Positions 1-5,475 of a stretch of 7,522 bases of DNA are shown piece by piece. The stretch lies in the NCBI GenBank assembly GCA_946482385.1, contig CAMLRI010000086.1, positions 1-7,522 of the forward strand, given 5' to 3'. The notes below the pieces were generated by a model. That model was not told the origin of the DNA. It saw nothing but the letters and a program-made list of their open reading frames with translations, and ran no database searches. This stretch comes from an uncultured Cellvibrio sp. (GTDB lineage Bacteria; Pseudomonadota; Gammaproteobacteria; Pseudomonadales; Cellvibrionaceae). Each line of letters opens with the position of its first letter. The first letter of the stretch is position 1. The position numbers and the translations under genes are program-made.

Positions 1-483
<483 letters not shown>

Positions 484-514
484 TTATTTAACAAAAGGCT
501 CAAAATCCAAAAAC

Positions 515-545
515 AAAAGCCCTGGCGCAAAACGACAGGGCTTTT
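515..545 (-). terminator. Intrinsic terminator between rpmA and obg
   Basis: AAAAGCCCTG (515-524) and CAGGGCTTTT (536-545) form a perfect 10-bp inverted repeat around an 11-nt loop. Read on the minus strand, the hairpin is followed by G and a run of five T, which continues the T-rich end of the stem. It lies 49 nt past the rpmA stop and 52 nt before the obg start, so it ends the rplU-rpmA transcript or attenuates transcription into obg. On the plus strand the T run is poorer and no plus-strand gene ends here. Confidence 0.85.
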
Positions 546-594
546 ATTCTTGTGTGGCGACTGAATCAGTCAGCCCGGTACGCTGGCGACAATA

Positions 595-852
595 TTAAGC
601 AGGGATAATGCTTATGTATTGACGACCAAAGGCACCTTTAACTTCAAACTTCACATGACCATCTACTTTGGCGTAAATGGTGTGGTCTTTGCCCAGACCA
701 GCGTTGGGGCCAGCGTGATACTTGGTGCCGCGCTGACGAACGATAATGCTACCGCCGGATACCAGCTCGCCGCCGTAGGCTTTAACGCCCAAGCGTTTCG
801 CTTCTGAATCGCGACCGTTACGGGAACTACCAACCCCTTTCTTGTGAGCCAT
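595..852 (-). CDS. rpmA: 50S ribosomal protein L27
   Basis: This 85-residue protein starts [20 protein letters not shown], the classic L27 opening. It continues with [15 protein letters not shown] and [14 protein letters not shown], so length and motifs match the bacterial family along its whole length. L27 sits near the peptidyl-transferase centre of the 50S subunit, where its N-terminal tail reaches toward the tRNA ends. The N-terminus begins directly with MAHKK, so it is the ordinary form and not the one with a cleaved leader known in some Firmicutes. GAGGAG (859-864, minus strand) ends 6 nt before the ATG and is a strong ribosome binding site. The gene starts 14 nt after the rplU stop, so the two are cotranscribed. 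Confidence 0.98.
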   Translation of the reverse strand: MAHKKGVGSSRNGRDSEAKRLGVKAYGGELVSGGSIIVRQRGTKYHAGPNAGLGKDHTIYAKVDGHVKFEVKGAFGRQYISIIPA

Positions 853-866
853 GATCTACTCCTCAA

Positions 867-1184
867 TTAACCTTGGATAGCAGTGATTTTCACTTCGGTG
901 AACCACTGACGATGACCTTGACGCTTCAGGTGATGCTTACGGCGACGGAATTTGATGATTTTCACCTTGTCCGCACGGCCGTGGCTAACCACTTCGGCAG
1001 TCACAGTGGCACCTTCCACAACCGGAGCACCGATCTTGATGTCGGCACCATCGGCAACCAGGTAGACCTTGTTGAATTCAACAGTGCCACCGGTGGCGAA
1101 TTCGATTTTTTCGAGTTTGAGGGTTTCGCCCACAACTACGCGATGCTGCTTGCCACCGCTTTCAAAAATTGCGTATGCACTCAT
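867..1184 (-). CDS. rplU: 50S ribosomal protein L21
   Basis: This 105-residue protein begins [20 protein letters not shown] and ends with the L21 signature [22 protein letters not shown], which binds 23S rRNA. The usual family length is about 100-105 residues, so it is complete. It is the first gene of the rplU-rpmA pair. A GGAG lies 8 nt before the ATG, and a hairpin (1207-1224) lies 10 nt further upstream. A well-placed sigma-70 promoter at 1306-1334 would give a leader of roughly 115 nt. The identification is secure; leader control is only inferred. Confidence 0.98.
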   Translation of the reverse strand: MSAYAIFESGGKQHRVVVGETLKLEKIEFATGGTVEFNKVYLVADGADIKIGAPVVEGATVTAEVVSHGRADKVKIIKFRRRKHHLKRQGHRQWFTEVKITAIQG

Positions 1185-1206
1185 TTGTATTGCTCCAAAC
1201 TATTCA

Positions 1207-1224
1207 TCCAAAAGCACTTTTGGA
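1207..1224 (-). promoter_or_regulatory. Hairpin in the rplU leader, possibly controlling translation
   Basis: TCCAAAAG (1207-1214) and CTTTTGGA (1217-1224) are perfect inverted arms, giving a 7-8 bp stem with a tiny loop just upstream of the rplU ribosome binding site. In the minus-strand transcript the 5' arm UCCAAA can instead pair with UUUGGA, which contains the first bases of the GGAG ribosome binding site (1193-1196). A second UCCAA copy lies just 5' of the hairpin (1226-1230). Mutually exclusive pairing is visible in the sequence; a regulatory role, for example L21 autoregulation, is inference. Confidence 0.4.
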
Positions 1225-1305
1225 CTTGGACGGCACGAAGTAGCCTGGCGACATGCCTGGGCATTTGTGACTAGCGCCGTATACCCCGTTTTTACAGGGG
1301 CGGCG

Positions 1306-1334
1306 ATTGTATTCCAGGCTACCGCAAAGCTCAA
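1306..1334 (-). promoter_or_regulatory. Sigma-70 promoter of rplU-rpmA
   Basis: On the minus strand, -35 TTGAGC (1329-1334) and -10 TACAAT (1306-1311) are separated by exactly 17 nt. They match consensus at 4/6 and 5/6 positions. Transcription would start near 1299, leaving a leader of about 115 nt before the rplU ATG. Position and spacing are what a ribosomal-protein operon promoter should show. Confidence 0.7.
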
Positions 1335-1563
1335 CCCCAACTGCACAAAACTTGGCCAGCCCCACCCCTACCCCCAACCGACTTGCCACCCCGAATCCTG
1401 CCACTGGCCAGGCTTATGGCCATTTTTCACAATCGCGTCCGCAGTCCGTTACCTTTTTACACGTAAAATAAAAACATACAAACATCGTCGAAAAAATTAA
1501 CAAAAAAGCAAAATAGGCGATAAATAAGACGAAAAGCACCAGAAAAATAAGTTAAAAATTCAC
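1335..1563. other. Gene-free spacer between rplU promoter and protease promoter
   Basis: No convincing coding sequence is seen here. The left part (to about 1440) is C-rich on the plus strand and carries three TGGCCA palindromes (1353-1358, 1405-1410, 1417-1422). The last two could form a 6-bp stem followed by five T, a weak plus-strand terminator-like structure with no gene to terminate. From about 1450 the composition switches sharply to A-rich, with the inverted repeat TTTTAC/GTAAAA (1455-1468). This AT-rich block resembles an UP-element-like or bendable region upstream of the protease promoter. Confidence 0.6.
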
Positions 1564-1593
1564 TTGATTTTTCTTCCATACAAGCATGATAGT
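1564..1593 (+). promoter_or_regulatory. Candidate promoter of the subtilase gene
   Basis: TTGATT (1564-1569) and GATAGT (1588-1593) are spaced by 18 nt, each matching sigma-70 consensus at 4/6 positions. They lie at the end of an extremely A-rich stretch that could act as an UP element. A near-perfect palindrome, TACGA-A-TCGTA (1604-1614), falls just after the expected start point, where an operator could sit. The untranslated leader would be about 155 nt. This is a plausible but moderate match; other A/T-rich -10 candidates exist nearby. Confidence 0.35.
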
Positions 1594-1743
1594 AAAAAAG
1601 CGATACGAATCGTAACAAAAGAGCAGCAACAACTGCCGCCCAACTATCGACAGCAGCTTAAAACCCAACAGCTGGCTAACAGGCTGATAAACGGGGTGCG
1701 CCTGGCGATCCAGCCCGGAACACCCTTAAACAAGGATTTTTTT

Positions 1744-1749
1744 GAGGGG
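1744..1749 (+). promoter_or_regulatory. Shine-Dalgarno of the subtilase (fixes the ATG start)
   Basis: GAGGGG ends 7 nt before the ATG at 1757. An in-frame TTG at 1742 overlaps this element and would add five residues, but it would lack a ribosome binding site of its own, so the ATG is preferred. Confidence 0.8.
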
Positions 1750-1756
1750 CTACACC

Positions 1757-3886
1757 ATGAAATCGGCATTTCACACTTCACTACAGCATCTCCACCTGTA
1801 CTCGCGCAAACTTATACCCTGCCTGCGTTTAAGCCTCGGCTTGGGCCTGGCACTCACCAGCCTGGGCAGCCTGGGGCAAACACAGGCTCCCGTACACGGC
1901 CTGGACCACCCCCAACGCATACCCGGCCAATACCTGGTAGTGCTCAAACCCCAGGCCGACCTGGGCGCCAGCAGCGCCGTGCAAGCCGCTGCCCTGGCGC
2001 GCGGCTTTACGGTGGATCGCCAATACCAACGCGCCCTGCGCGGTTTTAGCATTAGCACCAAGGGCGCCGGTGCCAGCAACCACCAGGCGCTGTTGGATGC
2101 CCTGGCGCGCAACCCACAGGTGGCCTTTATCGAAGCAGACCGCTGGGTAAGCCTGGATCAGGGAACCAGCATCAACCAAACCCAGACGCCGGCCACCTGG
2201 GGGCTGGATCGTATTGACCAAAACGACCTGCCACTCGACAACAACTACCACTATGTCGCCACCGGCCAGGGGGTTAACGCCTATGTGATCGATTCGGGTA
2301 TCCGCGCCGACCACCAGGAGTTCAGCGGCCGCGTACTGGGCGGCGCCAGCTTTGTGCCGGGCATGCCTGCCCTGGAAGACTGTATCGGCCACGGTACCCA
2401 CGTCGCCGGCACCATTGGCGGCAATACCTATGGGGTAGCCAAGGCGGTTAACCTCTGGTCGGTGCGGGTGTTTGACTGCTCCGGTTCCGCACCCTGGAGC
2501 TATATCATCGACGCCATCGACTGGGTGGTGCTCAACCATCAAAAACCGGCCGTGATCAATATGAGCCTGAGCGGCGGCAAACTGGAGGCGGGCAATCTGG
2601 CGGTGCAAAACGCCATTGATGCCGGCATCAATGTGGTGGTTGCCGCCAGCAACAACAACGACAACGCCTGCCTCTACTCCCCCGCCAGCGCCCCCGAGGC
2701 CATCACCGTTGGCGCCAGCACCAGCAGCGATGTGCGCGCCGGCTTCTCCAACTGGGGCACCTGTGTCGATCTGTTCGCCCCCGGCCAGGGCATCACCGCC
2801 GCCTGGCACACCAGCCCGACCGACACCAATGCCATCAGCGGCACCTCCATGGCATCGCCCCATGTGGCCGGTGCTGTAGCCCTGTACCTGGAGCAGCACC
2901 CCCATGCCCTGCCCGGCCATGTCACCGAGGCCCTGCGGGCGCAAGCCAGCCGCGACAAACTGCTGGATGTGGGGCCGCAATCGCCCAACCTGCTGCTCTT
3001 TACCAGCACCAGCAGCTTTGAAGCTAACTTCGACCAGCTGTTGTTGCGCGGCCATTTCAATGGCTGGGGTGGATTGCCCATGCAGCTGGTGGCCAACCAC
3101 ACCTGGGAGGCCAGCATCACCCAACAGGCTGGCGTCATGGAGATCAAGTTTGATGTGCTGGGCGACTGGGCGCAGAACTATGGCGACAGCAACCTGGATG
3201 GAGTGGCGGAGCTTTACGGCAACAATATCGCCCTGCCCTGCGCCGGGGATTACCGCATCCGCTTTAACGATGCCAACCTCAGCTACAGCATCGAAAGCCA
3301 GCAATCCTGCGGCAACAACCCCTGGAAACGCACCATTGTGTTTATCGAGGGCATCACCCAAAACGGCCAGGATTTGTTTGTGCGCGGCGGCATAGACCAC
3401 AACCGCGCCCAGCAGCTGGGCATTGCCTGCACGCAAGAAAACAAGCTGTGCGCCATTCCCATCCGCCACCTCAACCTGCGCAACGCCACTACGGCGCCCT
3501 GGAAGGCGGGGGATGCCTATTTGGATTGGTACGGCGCCGAGGCTGGCCAGCCCACCAATGCCCAGGGCTCCGCACTGGACTGGACCACCAATTTCTGGCC
3601 GCTGGATTGGGGCACCAAGCGCAGTGTGGAAGTCGATGGCTATGGCGAAACGCCGTTTAACCTCTGGGGCCAGCACTACTGGATGCTGGATGTGGAAATG
3701 GACTGCTCGCGCACCCAGGATGGCTGGTTTGAGCTGAAATCCTTTATCAGCAACGGCCCCGGCTGGGAAGGCAACATCAGCCAACCTGGCGCGCCTTATG
3801 TGAGCGGCAACCACTTTGCCCAATGCGGCCGCATCACCGCCTTCCGCCGCAACCAAAACAACCCGGTTTGGGTGGGGGATTTCTAG
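1757..3886 (+). CDS. Secreted proteinase K-like subtilase (S8) with two C-terminal modules
   Basis: The 709-residue protein has a long-tailed signal peptide (residues 1 to about 40; hydrophobic core LSLGLGLALTSLGSLG) for Sec export. An inhibitor-I9 pro-domain follows (about 56-133, PGQYLVVLKPQ to VAFIEADRWVSL), then an S8 catalytic domain (about 145-415). The triad is D179 (VIDSG), H212 (GHGTHVAG) and S364 (SGTSMASPHVAG), with oxyanion Asn N299 in AASNNN, where the usual Gly before Asn is Ser. The SPASAPEAITVGA stretch is typical of the proteinase K subfamily. Residues 425-512 form an FNGWG-type beta-sandwich resembling starch/glycogen-binding folds. Residues about 523-709 form a Trp-rich module with HYWMLDVEMDC and DGWFELK. 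An extracellular or surface peptidase is well supported; the partner of the C-terminal modules is unknown. The gene is monocistronic by context and more GC-rich than the next gene. Confidence 0.93.
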   Translation: MKSAFHTSLQHLHLYSRKLIPCLRLSLGLGLALTSLGSLGQTQAPVHGLDHPQRIPGQYLVVLKPQADLGASSAVQAAALARGFTVDRQYQRALRGFSISTKGAGASNHQALLDALARNPQVAFIEADRWVSLDQGTSINQTQTPATWGLDRIDQNDLPLDNNYHYVATGQGVNAYVIDSGIRADHQEFSGRVLGGASFVPGMPALEDCIGHGTHVAGTIGGNTYGVAKAVNLWSVRVFDCSGSAPWSYIIDAIDWVVLNHQKPAVINMSLSGGKLEAGNLAVQNAIDAGINVVVAASNNNDNACLYSPASAPEAITVGASTSSDVRAGFSNWGTCVDLFAPGQGITAAWHTSPTDTNAISGTSMASPHVAGAVALYLEQHPHALPGHVTEALRAQASRDKLLDVGPQSPNLLLFTSTSSFEANFDQLLLRGHFNGWGGLPMQLVANHTWEASITQQAGVMEIKFDVLGDWAQNYGDSNLDGVAELYGNNIALPCAGDYRIRFNDANLSYSIESQQSCGNNPWKRTIVFIEGITQNGQDLFVRGGIDHNRAQQLGIACTQENKLCAIPIRHLNLRNATTAPWKAGDAYLDWYGAEAGQPTNAQGSALDWTTNFWPLDWGTKRSVEVDGYGETPFNLWGQHYWMLDVEMDCSRTQDGWFELKSFISNGPGWEGNISQPGAPYVSGNHFAQCGRITAFRRNQNNPVWVGDF

Positions 3887-3898
3887 GCTTAACCAGCA

Positions 3899-3921
3899 CG
3901 CTGGGGGTAATACCCCCAGCG
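3899..3921 (+). terminator. Strong hairpin after the subtilase gene
   Basis: CGCTGGGGGT (3899-3908) and ACCCCCAGCG (3912-3921) form a perfect 10-bp GC-rich stem with a 3-nt AAT loop, 12 nt past the stop codon. No T run follows on either strand, so it is not a classical intrinsic terminator. It may stabilise the mRNA 3' end or work with Rho. Confidence 0.5.
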
Positions 3922-3975
3922 ATACCCGTCATTCTTGATCGAGAGGGATATGTTTTACTGATCTGCAACTAAAGT

Positions 3976-4004
3976 GGTAATCCCCTGAAAATCAAAGGAT
4001 TACC
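3976..4004. repeat. 8-bp inverted repeat upstream of the regulator gene
   Basis: GGTAATCC (3976-3983) and GGATTACC (3997-4004) are perfect inverted arms 13 nt apart, in the 251-nt spacer before the membrane regulator. The centre-to-centre distance is 21 bp, two helical turns, which suits a dimeric DNA-binding protein. No T run follows, so termination is unlikely. Function is not known. Confidence 0.5.
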
Positions 4005-4010
4005 TAATAC

Positions 4011-4050
4011 TCTGTACACTAATAAAGCCATTGATGGCACATATCTGTAC
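4011..4050. repeat. TCTGTAC direct repeats flanking a small palindrome
   Basis: TCTGTAC occurs at 4011-4017 and again at 4044-4050, with a 33-bp period of about three helical turns; both are followed by CTAA or TAA. Between them lies GCCAT-TG-ATGGC (4027-4038), a perfect small palindrome. The set sits about 90-125 nt upstream of the regulator start codon. It could be an autoregulatory operator, since AraC-type proteins often bind spaced direct repeats. The repeat is visible; the role is inferred, and seven-base matches can arise by chance. Confidence 0.3.
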
Positions 4051-4076
4051 TAAAACCCCCTAAACAATAAAAGCCA

Positions 4077-4120
4077 CCCCCTGCAGCCAGCTAGCGCATA
4101 TCACCTTTCAGGGGGCTGCA
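4077..4120 (+). promoter_or_regulatory. Alternative hairpins in the leader of the membrane regulator
   Basis: CCCCCTG (4077-4083) can pair with CAGGGGG (4109-4115), and the overlapping TGCAGCC (4082-4088) can pair with GGCTGCA (4114-4120). The two stems share bases, so they cannot both form fully. The structure ends 17 nt before the ATG and just ahead of the weak AAAGG ribosome binding site (4125-4129). It could limit translation of the regulator. No riboswitch family is recognised. Confidence 0.35.
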
Positions 4121-4137
4121 CATAAAAGGCAAGCATA

Positions 4138-5274
4138 ATGGAAGCGGAAAAAGCGTTTGATTTGATGGTATTGAGCTTAACTGCCTGGAGTGGCATTGCC
4201 CTGCTACTGGACAGGCGCGGGCATGCCCATGTTAACCGTTGGTTTGCCGCCTTATTGTTTTGCCTCTGCGTGCCACAAATTTATTTTTATTCCTGCTTAC
4301 TGCAACCGCCGAACGGCGTATTTATTCTGGCACTGCTCACGCAGGCAACCCTGTGGCTAAAAGGCCCCTTTATTTATGCCATGGTCAGCCTGACGCTGAA
4401 CTCCCCCCGTCGCCGCTACTGGTTACACCTATTACCTTTCACGCTGGTAGCACTGGCATTAGTGTTACAGCCAAGCTGGATGTTTGAGTGGTTATTGGGT
4501 GGATTTCTGCATGTCATGATTTATTTGGCGGCCTGCTGGCAGATGCTCTATGCGCGAAAAGCGCGTGTGCGTACCGTATTGCTGGACTATCCCAATTCAG
4601 CCGCTTTTTGGACGCTGTGTGTTGTCTTGGGAATGTCTGTGCTGATTGTGGTAGATGCCAGCCTTATGTTTATGGCCTATTGGCAGCGCGACTTTTTACC
4701 CACCGCGATTAAGCTGATTAACTGGGTGATTTCTTTTTATTTATTGGCATTAGCCTTTTTCAGTATTTATCGGCCCGAAATATTCTTTCATCACGCCTGG
4801 CAAGATAACCAGAAAAAAGCAGAGCCAGTAAAAGAATCCATTAAAGACACTGGCTTAACCCTGGTGGTATCCAACAAACCCATCAAAAATTGGCGCGAAC
4901 TGAATGAATCAGTCGCGCGGGAGTTGGCAGACAAACTAAGCCGCCTGATGCAGGATGAAGAATTGTATCGGCACAATGAATTATCCCTTGCGGAGTTGGC
5001 GGCGCGTTTGGACATCAGTGTGCATCAGGCATCCGAGCTATTGAATGTGCATTTTTCCGAAAGTTTTTACGATCACATCAATCGTTACCGCTTGGCCTAT
5101 GCGTGCAAACTATTGGCAGATCCCAATTGCCACCTGCGCGTGCTGGACATCGCCTATGAAGCAGGCTTCAGCAATAAAAACTCCTTTTATCGCTATTTCC
5201 GCGACACCTACGGCATAACGCCCGTGGAATACCGCAACCGGCAAACAACAATCCTGGCTGCTGCACAGGAATAA
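4138..5274 (+). CDS. Membrane-anchored AraC-family transcriptional regulator (7 predicted TM segments)
   Basis: The 378-residue protein has an N-terminal membrane half with about seven hydrophobic segments, near residues 7-24, 34-56, 61-85, 94-110, 115-138, 156-180 and 190-210. A charged linker follows (about 220-265), then a C-terminal AraC/XylS DNA-binding domain (about 270-370). Both helix-turn-helix units are visible: LSLAELAARLDISVHQASELL, with DHINRYRLAYACKLL after it, and then VLDIAYEAGFSNKNSFYRYFRDTYGITPVEYR, the diagnostic AraC signature. The membrane part probably senses an envelope or extracellular signal while the DNA-binding part stays in the cytoplasm; the ligand is unknown. The ATG is preceded by a weak AAAGG at 8 nt. 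The esterase gene follows 201 nt downstream on the same strand and is the likeliest target by position. The gene is richer in A/T-ending codons than the protease gene. Confidence 0.9.
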   Translation: MEAEKAFDLMVLSLTAWSGIALLLDRRGHAHVNRWFAALLFCLCVPQIYFYSCLLQPPNGVFILALLTQATLWLKGPFIYAMVSLTLNSPRRRYWLHLLPFTLVALALVLQPSWMFEWLLGGFLHVMIYLAACWQMLYARKARVRTVLLDYPNSAAFWTLCVVLGMSVLIVVDASLMFMAYWQRDFLPTAIKLINWVISFYLLALAFFSIYRPEIFFHHAWQDNQKKAEPVKESIKDTGLTLVVSNKPIKNWRELNESVARELADKLSRLMQDEELYRHNELSLAELAARLDISVHQASELLNVHFSESFYDHINRYRLAYACKLLADPNCHLRVLDIAYEAGFSNKNSFYRYFRDTYGITPVEYRNRQTTILAAAQE

Positions 5275-5324
5275 TTAACACCTACCGGTGATAAGCCCTC
5301 GGCATAGCGGCAGCGAGTGCCTGG

Positions 5325-5346
5325 CGCCCTGTGCTAAAAAAGGGCG
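5325..5346 (+). terminator. Weak terminator-like hairpin after the regulator gene
   Basis: CGCCCT (5325-5330) and AGGGCG (5341-5346) form a 6-bp GC-rich stem with a 10-nt A-rich loop, 50 nt after the regulator stop. There is no downstream T run, so termination is doubtful. It may partly insulate the regulator transcript from the esterase gene. Confidence 0.3.
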
Positions 5347-5397
5347 GCAACCAGTGAAATAGGTCCTGATTGATCGCAAGTGACTCCCGCCACCAAC

Positions 5398-5438
5398 AGA
5401 TTGCCTAGATTGGCCTGGGGTTGCCGACAGATTGGCCT
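5398..5438. repeat. Three AGATTG(G)CCT repeats upstream of the esterase
   Basis: AGATTGCCT (5398-5406), AGATTGGCCT (5407-5416) and AGATTGGCCT (5429-5438) are direct repeats. The two perfect 10-bp copies begin 22 bp apart, two helical turns, on the same face of the DNA. They lie about 40-80 nt before the esterase start. I see no good -35/-10 pair in this spacer, which would fit activator dependence. They are candidate half-sites for the neighbouring AraC-type regulator; that role is inference. Confidence 0.5.
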
Positions 5439-5445
5439 CGGCAAC
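5420..5445. repeat. 8-bp inverted repeat overlapping the AGATTGGCCT repeats
   Basis: GTTGCCGA (5420-5427) and TCGGCAAC (5438-5445) are perfect inverted arms with a 10-nt loop that contains almost all of the third AGATTGGCCT copy. It lies 17 nt ahead of the esterase ribosome binding site AGGGAG (5462-5467). It may be an operator or an mRNA hairpin; it lacks a T run. Confidence 0.45.
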
Positions 5446-5475
5446 ATCAATTCACAAGGTTAGGGAGTAGCGAAA

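Noticed and set aside
1405..1427. TGGCCA hairpin followed by TTTTT as a plus-strand terminator
   Set aside because: The stem is short, each arm is self-palindromic, and no plus-strand gene lies upstream to be terminated.
873..1500. Plus-strand open frames opposite and upstream of rplU
   Set aside because: They are antisense to L21 or lie in its promoter and leader, with no domain signature and no ribosome binding site.
1742..1756. TTG start for the protease, five codons upstream
   Set aside because: The TTG overlaps the GAGGGG ribosome binding site that serves the ATG at 1757, and it has no site of its own.
1564..2049. A 161-codon plus-strand frame overlapping the protease start
   Set aside because: It would begin inside the promoter region, has no ribosome binding site, and becomes Pro/Arg-rich out-of-frame translation of the protease gene.
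1829..3856. A 675-codon open frame antisense to the protease
   Set aside because: The sense strand encodes a clear subtilase with all catalytic motifs. The antisense product is Ala/Gly/Val-rich without recognisable domains, as expected from GC-rich codon bias.
5411..5424. Sigma-54-like promoter TGGC...TTGC upstream of the esterase
   Set aside because: The GG-to-GC distance is one base shorter than the strict -24/-12 spacing, and the intervening bases are not consensus.
5398..5445. CRISPR-like array from repeated AGATTGGCCT
   Set aside because: Units are only 9-10 bp, there are three copies with unequal spacing, and no cas genes are present.
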